From Chamaea fasciata (taxonomy: Eukaryota > Chordata > Aves > Passeriformes > Sylviidae): 64,000 nt of DNA. Positions within the stretch are counted from its first letter, which is position 1. Each line of letters opens with the position of its first letter. The stretch lies in assembly GCA_029207755.1 (NCBI GenBank), contig JARCOQ010000002.1, forward strand, positions 15,329,156 through 15,393,155, in the 5' to 3' direction. The notes beneath the pieces were generated by a model that had not been told where the DNA came from, made no database searches, and saw only the letters and a list, made by a program, of their open reading frames with translations. The position numbers and the translations under genes were made by a program. This document shows, in pieces, positions 1 to 12,490 of the stretch.

Positions 1-345
1 CAGGAATCTTTCATAGAACGTTCTAGTGCAATAAATGGGGCGTTTCTGCCTAGTGAATACTCTGGCACCATGAGCAATGAGCAGCCCTGTGAGTTTCAGC
101 CTGCACTCAACCCCGTGCTTTGCTGCACGGTGGAGCAGGCAGAGGAGATCATGGGTATGGAAGCGACAGGGTTCAGCACAGGAGATCAGCTGGAAGACTT
201 TAACTCCATCCCAGTGGAACATGCTGTAGCGGTTGAGTGTGATGAACAAGTCCTAGGAGAGTTTGAGGAGTTCTCTCGAAGGATCTGTGCACTGAATGAG
301 AACATGTCCAGCTTCCGCAGACCTCGTAAAAGTTCGGACAAGTGA
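1..345 (+). CDS. 3'-terminal coding exon of an unidentified vertebrate gene (partial)
   Basis: The frame is open from the first base of the window to a TGA at 343-345, giving 114 codons without a stop. The product has an acidic middle part (residues around EFEEFSRR) and a short basic, serine-containing tail ending RRPRKSSDK. No membrane segment, signal peptide, zinc finger or other named domain is visible. The ATG at 70 has an A at -3, but the frame continues upstream of it, so it is more likely an internal methionine than the start. The 'cag' at 1-3 could be a splice acceptor, which would put the exon start at 4; the window edge hides this. An AT-rich 3' UTR with AATAAA follows at once, and codon use looks like real coding sequence. 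I do not recognise the family and give no function. Confidence is for coding status only. Confidence 0.8.
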   Translation, partial: QESFIERSSAINGAFLPSEYSGTMSNEQPCEFQPALNPVLCCTVEQAEEIMGMEATGFSTGDQLEDFNSIPVEHAVAVECDEQVLGEFEEFSRRICALNENMSSFRRPRKSSDK

Positions 346-387
346 GCTCAGGCAGGCATTGAGGTGAAATCAGTGATCTGGAATAGA

Positions 388-429
388 AATAAAATTGCAC
401 TTACTCTTTATATTAATTATGAAAATAAA
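388..429 (+). terminator. proximal poly(A) signals (two AATAAA)
   Basis: AATAAA occurs at 388-393 and again at 424-429, 43 and 79 bases after the stop codon. Canonical hexamers this close to a terminal coding exon fit a short 3' UTR isoform. Use of either site is inferred. Confidence 0.5.
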
Positions 430-1588
430 AAAGCTAAAGCTGTTCCTATGATGTTAGACAAATGGACTTGAGCACAATAACGCAGGATCACAGTGTATTC
501 ACAGCCCAGGTAAATTTTCATTCTGCTTTAAGTCCTTTTATGGCTGGTATTTATAATCTGTTGAAGGTTTTGTGTTGTTTTTTGTTTTGTTTTGTTTTTT
601 TTTCTTGGGCATTGAAATCCATTTATAAAGGCTTTCCTGAAAACAACTTCTAGTGCTGATCAGCCCCTTCTATGAACGTTTGTTAAGTTCTTAATTATTA
701 TTTAGAGTTAAATTTATTTTAATCTTTAAAAAATCCTTTAATTTAAAATACTTCTATGATAAGATGTCTTTACACTCTCCCATGTACTCCTGTGTTCGCT
801 TGAGCAATGTAGTCAGTACTAGAGAAATACCATGAATTTGTTACATTTGGACAACTTTATTTTGGCCGTCCTCTGTAGCATTTGGAGCTCTAGTTCGCAC
901 TGAGGAGTCTTCAGTTGGCAGTGTAAACTTCACAGAGAATGAGCACCTGTGTGATTTTTGCAGATTCCTTGTACCTGGTTAATTAGAAATTACATTTGGG
1001 GGTTTTCTGCTCCTCTTTTCCTCCATACTTGCTCTTCCTACCAGTGGAAGCCTTGAGGAGTAAATCACCTCTAAGGTTCTGTGTAATAATCTCAGCCTGA
1101 CCATTCTCCACTTAGGTTGGGCACAGATCTCATTAGCAGAGACTTAATGAACCCAGTACCAATGTGGGGTTCAGCTGCTACCCTCCAAGGTGTGCAGTGG
1201 TGACGGTGTGCCCTGAGACACTTTCGATACCTTCCAAAAAACCCAGACTGGGAATGAAGCAATTACGAATTAGGTGAATGTGTGGAGTTGCTTCACCCTC
1301 TGTAAAAAGGAGGCACTTAACATTATTCAACTGAATTTATTGGGTTTTTTTTAACATCTATACTTGGAGGGACTAAACTTCCAGTGGTTTACTGGAGGTA
1401 CAGTTTGCTGTTGGGTAGGTTACCACTGCCACATGTGTTCAGCTGCACTAATGAGAAAGCAATTTGCAGCCTGCTTTGTGATTCCTGGTATGTGCTTCAG
1501 TTTGGATTTCATTGCTCTTGCTTTCTATATTGTATATCCAAAAATATGGGCTCAGCTGTGAGCTCTGAAATATAAAAGTATATAGCAG

Positions 1589-1594
1589 AATAAA
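1589..1594 (+). terminator. distal poly(A) signal candidate
   Basis: AATAAA lies in AT-rich sequence and is followed by a T-rich stretch at about 1615-1630 that could be the downstream element. It would give a UTR of about 1.25 kb. Confidence 0.4.
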
Positions 1595-1620
1595 AATACT
1601 TTATCACGCCTGGCTTTTTT

Positions 1621-4431
1621 TTCCTCTCCCTGGTTTATGTTTTCTTTTGAACCCACAACATAGTCTTTTCCTAACTTCACCGTAATGCTAGTTAAAATTA
1701 ACTTTTTAAACACATGGATATGTACAATCTCAGCTTTCTGTTGTCAAAACAAGATGTGTTTGTGAGAACCGGTATACATAATAGCACTGTTCTAGAATAT
1801 GCATTTTTCCAGGGAACACCTTAATGATTGTATTAAAACTATATTCACATTTCTTTGGTTAGCTTTTAATGGTTGTGTCTGCAGTTAAGTGGTTGGATCG
1901 AGCCTTTCTGCAGTGATTTGTTGACTTTGATCTGTCCCACGATGATGTGCTAGATGGGAGCACTCAGAGACCTTGATTTTGAGACACTGAACATGATTTC
2001 AGATGCAAAGTTGGAGACAGCCATGAGTATATTCTCCCCCAAATTAGCTCCTCTGTTCCAACTTCATGAAAACTTCCCCAGAGGAAGTGCTGCAGCAGCT
2101 CAAAGCACTGCCATCATCTTTGGGAAGGAATAGGTAGGAAGCTCTTGCTGTGCTTTGGCCTAGAGAGGAAACACTTCGTAGTGATGAGCTTAAGAGATTC
2201 TGTCCTGGGCCCTTTACCATCTTCTGATACCAGTATAATTTCAGGTGAAATTCAGTAACTTTAGGTCAGGTTTGCACCCTGTGGGATGGGATCTGGCACG
2301 CTCGAGGCAGCACAGGCCTGTTTGTACGCTCATTTGTGTTGCTATATAACAGAAAAGCATTAGCTTGAGTGTGAAATTAAGTTTGTACAGCATCAGTGGG
2401 ACTTTTTTTTTTTCATTTAGTTTTTATTTCTCAGCTTGCACAAACCAAATGAAGTCTAGTTCTCTTCCCCAATGTTGTATTGCTGTTCCTGTTTAACCCC
2501 TGTAATTGTTAATGTGACAAACACTATGATTGATTTTTGCATCTGTTGCACAAAGCTGCTCAGATGGACTTTCTATGGATGTATCTTTCGTTAGCCTTAA
2601 ATTATCCCTGTGTTTCTCTTCATTTCTCCCACTTTCCATGTCGCAGGTGGTCTGAGGTGGGACAGCATCACAGGGCTGATGAAGCATTGACTAGCTCCTT
2701 GTGGCTTTGAGGAAGGGAGTTGTACAGACTGCATCCATGTCATAGCTTCCTCCTTTTGGTGTTTATTTTTTTTCATCCCCTGTAAATTACTTTGGAAATA
2801 GTGTGGTGGAAGAGAAACAAACAGGAGGTTTGAGGGTGAAATAATGGATCATAGTGTGCTTTCAATTTTCAAGAGCCTTTCAGTTCCGGCACAGCTGTGG
2901 CACTTAAAAGTCTGCAACTGTCTTCAAATGGAGAAAGCATTTCATTTGCAATCTAATCCCTCATTAGAAATCCTTAAGATTTTTGAGCATGTTAGTTTTG
3001 GAAGATCAGATCTCACTATATTTTTATAGCAAGCACAACAGCATTGGTTTATCCTTGCTTGACCAGGTATTTAAAATAAGTGAGACCAGAATATCCCATA
3101 GTAAATGACACATTAAAGCTATGTTGACAATTGCAGGAAAGCTCATCTGTCTTTATAAAATAAAACTGATTTGTATCTCTCAACTTGTGTGTCTTCGTCA
3201 ATGGCTCCTTTGTGTTTGTTTTCTTTATGAGCCTGGTTTAAACCCCAGTGGCCTTCCCAGTCCCAAAACTCCTTGGCTTATTGTTCATCAAATCAATATT
3301 GCTTCAAATGTGAATGTTTGGGCAAGAAGACTTACCTGAAGAACTGACTGCCTTGATGGCTCCAAATCCTGTTTCAGAAGAACTGGTAATGCAGTTCTTT
3401 TTCATGCTTCTCCCAAAAAGATGGCATGCAGCTAGAAAAATAGCTCCAGCCTGTGTTGGGGCTGGGATTAAGCTGTATTTGTAGACATTTATGGGTAGTG
3501 GAAATACTGTGTTCCTTATCAGGGCAGCATTGCTACTTGTCCAGCACCTTTTGTGATCCCAGCTAATAATGAACGTATGTCTGCCCAAAATGCTGATGTG
3601 TGCCTTGAACAGGAGTCTGCTGCACGAGTTTTGGCAGTAGTCTGTCCACAACTTATGAGTCTCTGTTGGGAAGCAATGAAATGTGAAGAGCTACAGGGAC
3701 TCTCCCTCCAGGCATCATTAGGAGTTTCTTGGGTTGGTTTTTTTTTTTTTCCTTCTACCAAGTCTGTCTACTAGCAGTGAGTAAAAACTCAAGGCATCAT
3801 CTGTATAGTCCAGGAGCTGAAGTGGGAAGATACAGGAGAGAAATTTTACTTTAAGCTATTTTACAATGTTGAGCAGCGTTACTGAAATATAGTTGCATGA
3901 AAGTGAAGAATAAGAAATGGAAAGAATAAGATGGAGGTGCTGCTGAAAGACTGGACTTTATCTAGATAAAACTTGGGCTCTTATGTCCTCATTCTATCAC
4001 CTTTCACATGGCTAGAGAGTGTATGTCCCCTTGCTGTCTGGATTTTGACCTTTTTCCGATGGAAGTGTTTGCATGTGCTTTGTCTGCTTTGAAATGATCT
4101 GGCATAGTTGGTGTCTCTGGGGAGCTGTGAGCACCTCCAGTCTGCAGGCAAGCTGTTCTTAATCCCAGGTGAAAAATTATTTTCCAGAGAAAAAAGCATT
4201 ATCTAATCAAACCTTTTAATTGCTTGTTATTTTAATATCACTTTATTTTGTTTATGGTAAAATGCAACATTTGCTTACATTTTTTCATTAAATAGTATGA
4301 AGGCTTTTTTGCCCTAAATAACTAAGATGTCAGCTCTGCTGTTGCTCAGTTTAGTGTTTGAATGTATTTCATTGACTGGCTCAACATTTAATCTGCAGGA
4401 CTCTTCAATCTTGCTTTACTAGGTTTCTTTT
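1621..4431. other. intergenic or long-UTR sequence, no gene seen
   Basis: Single-copy-looking AT-rich DNA with short T runs (2403-2414 and 3739-3751). Open frames here (at most 115 codons) overlap on both strands and show no recognisable domain. Confidence 0.5.
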
Positions 4432-4860
4432 AATAGAATCATAGAATAGGCTTGGAAGGGACCTTCAGTATCATCCAGTTCCAACTCCTGCCATGGGCAG
4501 GACACCTCCCACTAGACCTGGTTGCTCAAAGCCCCATCCAACTTGGTCTTGAACACTTCCAGGGATAGGGAAGCCACAGCTTTCCTGGGTAGCCTGTGCC
4601 AGGGTCTCGCGAACCTCACAGGGAAGGATTTTTTTCCCCAGTATTCCATCTAACAATCTCTGGCAGTTGGAAGCCATTCACCCTGGCCCTGTCATTCTAG
4701 GCCTTTGTTCAAAGTTCCTTTCCAGCTTTTTTGGAGCCCCTTTAGACACTGGCAGGGGCTCTAAGGTCTTCCTGGAGCCTTCTCCAGGCTGAAAAAATAC
4801 TATTTCTCTTCGTTTTTTTCTCATGGCAGAGCTTCTCCAGCTCTCAGAGCATTTTTTGGT
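4432..4860 (-). mobile_element. CR1 LINE fragment (3' end)
   Basis: It begins with the inverted CR1 3' terminus (tagaatcatagaatagg, then ttggaagggacctt) and continues through the typical 'ccatgggcaggacacctcccactagacc' type body to a 'ttctcatggcagagcttctcc' region. The element therefore reads on the minus strand and is 5'-truncated, as is usual for CR1. The right edge is approximate. Confidence 0.9.
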
Positions 4861-6682
4861 GATGGTGCTTGAACTGTGAGCTGAGCCTGGACTTCCATGA
4901 GTCCCTCTGGCCAGCTGCCTTATGTAGTGTGTTACTTATGTCTCTGTTAAAAAGGAGTTTGCACATCGGGTTGTATGGTCTTGTCTCAGGTGTTAAGTGA
5001 AACCATGGATGAGAACCGATCAGCAACTCCTGAACTGCCATAGCATACTTATGTTTATATAAAACAGATGTACAAACAGAACACTCCTACCTGCCTCAAA
5101 GCTTCATGCAAAATGTGTTTATTTTTAAAATACAGCAATAAGGTAGTTCAGTCAGTTAAGCTGCATGAGAAGCTGTAAGCCTTGAACATGCAGAGTTAGT
5201 ACACGTAGAAAACATGCCCGCCCAGCCATTGTGCTTCTGCCAGGCATGAGCATGTGAGATTGCACCTCGTGGACACGGCAGGCAGAGGAACTCCCGCTCT
5301 TGGGGAGATGTTTCTCTTTTCACTCTTCATACAGAAGGCGGCAAGATGGTGACATCACGATGGATGGTTGGGTTACCTCTTCCTACCCAAATCTGAATCC
5401 CAGTACTATCTCTTGGTGACACATCACAATGATGTGTCCAAGGCAGGGAAGCGACAAACACATGAAAATCATGCAGCAACAGCCCGCTTCACTAGGACCT
5501 CTTTTCCTTATATAGATTAGAAGGCACATGCAGTCAATCCTCATTGGCTGAGCCAGTTGCCACCTGGCCAACCAGCCAATAGCAGCCTGAACCCCCAACA
5601 GCCTGGGCCTGCTCTCCAATGGGCCTTACTGGTCAGGTTATATAGTCAAGGTAATTATATAATCAACCATATTTCAGTTATAAAGTTAGAATTATTTATG
5701 ACTCTGACAGCCTACAGACCAGCTGTAGGCCACCACAGTGACTGTTCTACTTTTGAGTCTCTTTGGACTTCTCCTTTCAGGAAGGCACTATCTAGCTGGC
5801 CAGTTGATTGCTGCCAATACTGCCATTTTGCTAAGCACTAATAGATGCTGAGTGCATCTATTTTCATCTTGAGATCGGCACACGCTACAAGAAAGGCACT
5901 TTTTTTTGGAAGAAAATCTCCTTTTCCTTATAGGGTGTCTCTAAAGGAGGACATGCACAGACTTCCTTGTCCTTTCTTGGTGGAGCTCTGCTGCAGAAAT
6001 CTGTCTCTTTTTTTCAGCCCTTGCTTTTCTGGTTTTTCTTTCAGAAGTCTGGCTTCAGTTGTTGGTCTGAAATTCTTGAGAGTTTGGGATTGTCTTCTGT
6101 AGTTTCATCTGACCTGGCTAGCTGTACACAGAATATGGGTCGTGGGTTTGGATATAATTTTCCTGTATTAATCTTCTCCCTGCAAATTTGCAATGATGGT
6201 GAAATTGCACTGCAACCCAATACATCCTCAATGATTTAATTGGATATATAAGTGCACAGCAGAATGAAGACCCCTTCTGTGGGTTCAGTTGTGCCCTTTG
6301 CGAGAGTAAGAGAAAACAATTCCTTTAGGTGAGATGTGGCATCTGCTGGAGGTCTTGATAACATCTCAGCTTTGGGGTAATCTCACAAGACTTTCTCTCC
6401 TTTCTTTCACAGATGTTGAAACTAATGCTGAAAAGAGTGTCAACAAACCAAGTCCACCATTGTCTAAATTTCTTTGTAGGAAGTTCTCCTGTGTCTTGAT
6501 GCCTCGTCTGGAAGATGCTGAGGGTTCCTGTTCATAAGCCATTGTGCTTCTGGCCACAGCTTGACACCTGTCCCAGAGAGATCTGAAATCAAATATGCCT
6601 GGTGTTAAAACACCTCTGGGCCTGGATAAGTCAGAGCTTCTGCCATGGGAATTGTTGGTTATACTCTGCTCCAGAAGCACAT
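4861..6682. other. intergenic, with a CCAAT/TATA-like cluster
   Basis: No gene was recognised. Positions 5508-5645 hold several CCAAT boxes between two copies of ttatatag, listed separately. The rest is AT-rich with short T runs. Confidence 0.45.
5508..5645. promoter_or_regulatory. CCAAT-box cluster flanked by two TATA-like octamers
   Basis: The octamer ttatatag occurs at 5508-5515 and again at 5638-5645. Between them are an inverted CCAAT (attggc, 5543-5548), ggccaacc (5566-5573), gccaat (5575-5580) and ccaat (5616-5620). Such a grouping is promoter-like and could be the U3 of an old LTR or chance. No LTR ends or duplication were found around it. Confidence 0.3.
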
Positions 6683-6852
6683 TGGAATCAGAATGGTTTA
6701 GATTGGAAGGGGCTTCAAAGACCATGCAGTTCCACCCCCTAGCCATGGGCAGGGACACCTTCCACTAGACCACCTTGCTTCAAGCCCTGTCCAGTCTGGC
6801 CTTGAACACTTCCAGTCATGAATCACCCAGTGCTTCTCCGGGTAGAAGTCCT
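6683..6852 (-). mobile_element. CR1 LINE fragment
   Basis: It starts with the inverted 3' end (atcagaatggtttagattgg), followed by 'gccatgggcagggacaccttccactagacc' and 'ctggccttgaacacttccag' blocks. It is a short 5'-truncated copy. Confidence 0.85.
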
Positions 6853-7621
6853 TGGAAGAAGGCAGAGATGTTCCCTACTGTCTTGCAACACCTGCACAGC
6901 ATCAGATTTCTGTTCCTTCACCTCAAAACCAAAATGCTGGTGACGACACTTTTTTTCTTTTCACTGTTCACTACAGATGAGGTTCTAGTGGTGGGTGTTA
7001 AAGCTGAGCTTAGCAGAGGAGCTTTGAATTCCTTCTAGTGACCTGGCTGTGATTGCCATGAGATAGGCATTGTGTCAGAAGAGTGTGTGTGGTGAGATGG
7101 ATGTTCCAGCCACTGTGATGGAATTAGTACCTTTCTGGAGGCAAATAAATGTAAAGCCACATTGGCTGTACTGGCAGTTGGGGCACTGCACAAATGCTCT
7201 TCTCCTGGTGATCAGGTACAGAACTGTGCTGACTCCACAACAGTTGGTTGAAGAGCAGGAACACTGCTCTTCCTTGCTGATGGGCTGTTGCCCATCCAGC
7301 ACAGGCTGTGTTTTGTCCTCAGGCAGGACACCCTCAGTTCCTGTGCAAGAGAAGGACAAAAGCAATTGTATGGTGGTTTTCTGCAGTCCAGGAACACCTT
7401 CTTTAAATCCCTTTTAGCAGGCTGAAAGTCACCTGGAATTCTCTAAAAACATTCCCTATTTTCTGTTTCTCTGTTACGTTTGTAACCACAAAAGATTACT
7501 TGTTTTGGAAAGAGATTGATAATTTTACATATTTTTCTGATGGCCTTGAAAGGCAAGTGCCCTATGTTTTCTGTATGGCTTCTCTACCTGTTGATGTCTG
7601 TCACGTTTCCCTTTGTCCTGT
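6853..7621. other. intergenic, nothing recognised
   Basis: There are open frames of about 100 codons on both strands at 7070-7417, mutually overlapping and without domains. No repeat was recognised. Confidence 0.45.
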
Positions 7622-7917
7622 ATGGGTGTTGGTCTCATCTCTCAGGGAACAAGTGACAGGACAAGAGAAAACAGGCTCAAGATGTGCCACAGAAGATTTA
7701 AATTGGATATCAGGGAAACTTTTTTCCCAAAAGTTGTTGTCCAGCCCTGTCACAGGCTGCCCAGGGCCATGGTGGAGTCCCCATTCCTGGAGGGATTTAG
7801 TAGATGTGGCACTTGGGAACATGGGTTAGTAGTGGCCTTGGCAGTACTGAGGGAACAGTTGGACTTGATGATCATGGAGAGCTTTTCCAACCTCATTGAT
7901 TCTGTGATTCTGAGTCT
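7622..7917 (+). mobile_element. CR1 LINE fragment, older subfamily
   Basis: Sense-strand CR1 3' region. It contains 'aacaagtgacaggacaagag', then 'aggctgcccagggccatggtgg', a 'cttggcagtactg' block, and it ends with 'ttccaacctcattgattctgtgattctg'. The layout matches the CR1 3' UTR along its whole length. Confidence 0.9.
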
Positions 7918-8736
7918 GTTCAGAGTATTGACTTGGGCAGCTAAAAACTCTTGAAACTGCAGCATCTTCTTATTTTACTCCCTGGTGAGTTTAAGCACAT
8001 TCAGCCACATTCCTGCTGCACATTTTTACTATCTGCCTCATTTCATTTTAACATCTCACCTTTGTGTTTTATAGTCCTCATCTACCAGATGGACCCCTCC
8101 TTTCACAGATCACCTTTCTTCACTTTGAACACTGATACAAGGCAACTGCAGGTCCACAACCCGTAGCAGCACTCTTTACCTTTGCCTCAAAGTGTGCCTT
8201 TAGTAACATTTTCCCCTGAGCTAGCAGGAGATGTTCTCATGCTAGAGTAAGTGGAGGGCCCTGGCTGGCTGGCTTGGTGTTTATATTGTGATAACTTTGT
8301 CAGTAACGCATAGTGTGACAACAAAAAGCAGCTTGGCTACCCTATTGTCCATGGAGGAGACTTGCTAAATTTGGATAGGATTTGTCCTGGGTGAGAATTC
8401 CAAGATGCTATCGGCTTTGCTGGGAACTTAAAGGGCCAAAGAGGGAAGCTTTAATCCTCCCTGATGTTAGTCAGATATCAGGCGCTGGAGTGCATGGGTT
8501 CGCTCTGTGCAGCAAAGTTTCCAGCCTTAATGTAAAGTGTTGCTGCCGTGAGCTGAGTTTGTCAAACTTGGGAGCAGTGGAGTAGAGGAACATTTTTCAT
8601 GCGCTTTGGCTAAGCATCTTGAAACCTGTTCCTCAGATGTGATTTTCAGCATAAGATAAACAAGCAAAACACACTGTTGATCCTTCTCTACCTGCCAAAA
8701 CAAATGAGTCCCAAAACTTTTCATCATTTTCATTAC
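7918..8736. other. intergenic, nothing recognised
   Basis: No repeat, RNA gene or convincing exon was seen. Only short open frames (at most 71 codons) occur. Confidence 0.45.
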
Positions 8737-8920
8737 GAGCCTGTCCAGCCCCAGAATAGGCTGCCCAGGGCAGTAGTGGAGTTCCCATCCCAGAAAAGAT
8801 TTAAATGCTGTGTGGATATGGCATTTGGGAACAAGGTTAAGTGGTGGGTTTTGCAGTGGTTCGAGAATGGTTGGAGTTGATCGTGTTAGTGATCTTTTCT
8901 GACCTGAATGATTCTGTGAA
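8737..8920 (+). mobile_element. CR1 LINE fragment
   Basis: Carries 'aggctgcccagggcagtagtgg', 'atttgggaacaaggttaagtgg' and a terminal 'gacctgaatgattctgtga', in sense order. It is the same subfamily type as the copy at 7.6 kb but more diverged. Confidence 0.8.
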
Positions 8921-9696
8921 CTACCTTTGTCCCTAACAAAACCACTGAGAAACAGGTGTGACTTCAGTTTGACTTAATGTCTCTCACTTTAATTTTGGTG
9001 CTAGTATAGTTAGTGAAAGCAGAGAAAATTAGAGGCTCTGGAATCCAAATCACACAAGCAGTCACTGGAACACAGGAGAGAAGGAAGACTATGAAGTCTC
9101 CAAGGGTGATTCTTAATTGCTTGGTTAGGGCAGATGCTTCCAGCCTAAGCTGTTGCCGGTGATTTGAAGTCAGAAGGAGGAGTGAACAAAGGATGGAGAT
9201 GACCAACTCTTCATGCTGCTGACTGCAGGGAAGAAAAGAGGCTTCAAGTGCTCTGCAAATGCCATTTCTGACTTCGGTAATTCACAGGGGTGCATGGCCA
9301 TGGTCTGCCAGATGACCTGTGTGCACATGCAAGGCAGATGAAGTTCAATGCTCCCTCAAAGCAAATAAAGGTCTGATCTTATCCCCAGATTCACCATAAA
9401 GAGGTTAGAGAATTATGGAGTGGAGTTATGAATAAAGATTTATATTTATTTTATTTAATTTTTTTAAAACTTCAGTCCCACAACCTTTGGTTGGAGAAAC
9501 CAAACTTCACCTTCCTTTTCTCCAAGTATTTTCTCCACCCAGCTAACTATAAAATGTTTTGGAGCCTCTGTGAGAAGAATTTAGGAAGAAACCTTAGGGA
9601 ATGTGACATTAATTAGGAAGAACATCAAGTATAATAACATTAGCACCTACTGAATAGAAACTTCAATGAAACCATTTATTTAGAGATGGTGTGTAT
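8921..9696. other. intergenic, nothing recognised
   Basis: AT-rich DNA. A short T-rich stretch lies at about 9445-9468. No gene or clear repeat. Confidence 0.4.
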
Positions 9697-9770
9697 TTGG
9701 ACAACACTCCTGGGCCCTTGGTTGGACTTGATGATCCTTGTGGGCACCTTCCAGCTCAGGATATCCTATA
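9697..9770 (+). mobile_element. short CR1 3'-end remnant
   Basis: The order 'acaacactcctgggcccttg', 'ggttggacttgatgatcctt', 'caccttccagctcagga' matches the last ~70 bases of CR1 in sense orientation. Confidence 0.65.
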
Positions 9771-11828
9771 ATTTACATTGGATTCTTCTCATATAGCTTG
9801 AAATTATTTTAAAATCTGTCATATGACTTGTACTTGGGATTTCAGCTTCCTCTGAGCATCCCCTTGCTAGGATACCTTTTACCACCCCTGTGTGATGGTT
9901 ACCCCTTGGTGGATATGAGCCTGTGCTTCCTGCACTGCATACCCCATGGGTGCTGCTGCGTGGGTGCAGTGTGTAATGGGCAGCATAACAAAATCAACTC
10001 TCACTTCTGAGTGCTTAGGATGGAGCATAAGAAATAAATGGAGTTCCCCAGTTTTCCAGTCCAGCCTCCCTGTTTCCATGTGAATCCAGGTTGATGCAGG
10101 AGTTTGGATGAAATCCCAGGCACAAGCTGTCAGCAGCCCTTGAACAGGGGCAGCATTGTGGCAACATGCCTGGAAAGGAAGATGTGTTATCCCTCTTGCC
10201 CCTGTGCACCTCTCCTATGGCATCCCACGCTCTGGACTAATTCCTGTGTGCCTTTAGCACAAGGGGTGGGATCTTGTCTTCACCTGTGTCTGGGAGAATG
10301 GGAATCATGATTGCACCCGGGGCTTTAGGCTCCCAGAATGACACAAGTGGCTGTGACTTAGATGTGTATTAATAGAGGGATTTAGCCTCCCAATACACCT
10401 GAACACTCCACAACTCTTTGGACAGCCTCTAATGAAGCCTCCTCAGCCAAGGAAATCCTGTGCAAAGTAGGAAAGGTGCTGGGGAGAGGATGAGGGATCT
10501 CATCTCCAAGACACAGCAGGTTTGTTCAGTCTTAGCTGTTGTTTTTGCACAGGGAAAAATATAAATGAAGGCTGTACTGGTATATATCTGGCCAATTTCA
10601 CTCTGGAGTTCCTGACAGGTGACCCCAGGGTCCAGCTGCATTCTCTCAATGTTTAATTTTGACATTGTAATCCAAATTGACGTTCAGTGCTTGAATATAC
10701 AATGAATTCATTACAGCTAAACCCTCCAGCTCAGGGATTTCCTGTTGATAAGGCTCAGAAATAATCAGGATTCCCAGTGGTATCAGGCTGAAAATGTTTA
10801 CAGATAATATTCAAGTTAGCAAGTTATGCCAAAATGTTTTTGGAGGCAAAGTGGAACTGTATTTTTAGCCCACTCCAGTGGTGCCTTACCCTTCCTTGTC
10901 CTATCCTACCTCTTCCTGCCTGGGATTGGAGGTGGAAGTGCCTGTCCTGCATAGCTCCTGAATAGGGTTTTGGTGCTGCTCTCAAGGGGAGCTCATTAAA
11001 TTGCAGTCGATGAATCCACAGTCCTATGGCTAAGCACATTTCTTGAGCGTGTTTTTGCAACTTTAACTGTTTCCTATTGTCCCTCTTTCTAATGAGCACA
11101 AGAAAAATCTGCACAGCATCTTATCCAATCGCTGTGTGATCACCCTGATAAACGCCACAAGCAGGTAAGACTTCAGATATCCCAATTACCTCCAGGAGTG
11201 GGATACATCTTCCAATCTTTCCATGTCTATATGTGGGTTGCAACACGGCAGGGTTACTACTTGAGCTCTTGACCTGCTGGTTAATAAGCTGTTATGATGA
11301 GGTGTGAATTTGGCCTGGGACTGGTTCATGCCCATCTGGTACATAGACAACAGCTCTTCTGCTTCCACCTTCTCCCTTGATGGAGCTGATACCTTATAAA
11401 AACAATTGCAGCTCTCTTCACCCAATGGATCTCAGCTGGAATTTGAAGCTGGTTTTCCAATAAGATGAAGGTAAAACATTCATTGCTGTGACCCAAACAG
11501 GAAATGTGAAGTGGCTCTGTGTGGGGTTGAGAGGTGGGAGAGAAGCCAAGAGGTTCCCCCGCGCAGGTGATGCCAGAGTCAGAGGTACTGCTATTAAAAA
11601 ACAGAGACAGGTCTCCTGCAAAGCATTAACAAGATCCAAAGTGAGCAGGGAAGGTCTCATTTCTACTCATCCACCACCATATGATGAGAAGAAAAGCATG
11701 GCCACACAGAAAATGTGCAGTTGGGGTATTCTAAGAAAAAAATCAGAACTGTAGGGTAGGGAATATTAGAGAAGAGGAGGCAAAGAGATTGTAATCCCTG
11801 CTATTGGAGAGTAGGAGAACAAAGACAT
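9771..11828. other. intergenic, nothing recognised
   Basis: No gene, RNA or delimited repeat was recognised. The longest open frame is 96 codons on the minus strand (10824-11114), without motifs. Confidence 0.4.
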
Positions 11829-12000
11829 GGAATCACAGAATAGTTTGGGTTGGAAGGGACCTTAAAGCTAACCCTGTGCCATAGGCAGGGACACCTTCCA
11901 CTAGAACAGGTTGTTCCAAGCCCTGTCCAATCTGGTCTTGAACACTTCCAGGGATGGATTAGCCACAGCTTCAACCTGTGCCAGGGCCAGGGAAAAATTT
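11829..12000 (-). mobile_element. CR1 LINE fragment, younger copy
   Basis: Begins with 'ggaatcacagaatagtttgg' and 'ttggaagggaccttaaag', followed by the 'ggcagggacaccttccactag' body. It stops abruptly at 'cctgtgccagggccaggg', where a second CR1 in the same orientation begins. Confidence 0.85.
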
Positions 12001-12005
12001 ATGAT

Positions 12006-12490
12006 GATAGAATCAGAGTAAACAAGACTGGAAGGACCAGCTTTGAAGTTTGATCTGACGTTGCTCAGGGGTTTTTGTCAAGAGATTTTCAAGTATCTCC
12101 AAAGATGGAGATTCCCTAACCCAGACCCCTGTTCCACTGTTGACTACATTCATGGGGAAAGGGTTTCCTAATTGGATTTTCTTCTCTTCTAATTTCGGTT
12201 GTTAACTCTTTTCTTATCACTGAGCATCTCCCATGAGAGCTTGTCCCTCTCTCATCTCTACATCATCCCAGAGTTGCAGACAGCAATAAAGTCCATCTTT
12301 GCCTGAGCCTCTCCCTGTGTGCCCTGAGCTCCAGTTCCAACCAGCTTAGTGGCTTTGCTCTATCCTCTCACCATTTGCCTGGTACTGGGGAGCCTAAACT
12401 TGTCCCAGTGCTCTGTTTGACAAGTGTCAAATGGAGAGAAGGAATCACTTTCCTGGTCCTGCTGGCTCCACTCCTGCCACCCCCACCATG
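12006..12490 (-). mobile_element. CR1 LINE fragment, older subfamily, back to back with the previous one
   Basis: A second inverted CR1 3' end starts at 12006 (atagaatcagagtaaac, gactggaaggacc). The body continues to the 'aatcactttcctggtcctgctgg' block near 12440-12470, a part of CR1 several hundred bases from its 3' end. This makes it longer than most copies here. The right edge is approximate. Confidence 0.75.

Larger units (their letters stand above)
346..1620 (+). other. probable 3' UTR of the terminal exon
   Basis: This is AT-rich sequence with no repeat copies, directly after the stop codon. It contains poly(A) signals at 388-393, 424-429 and 1589-1594, so short and long 3' ends are both possible. 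A T-rich (TTTTG)-type simple repeat lies at about 573-602. Whether the transcript runs past 1620 cannot be told from sequence alone. Confidence 0.55.
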
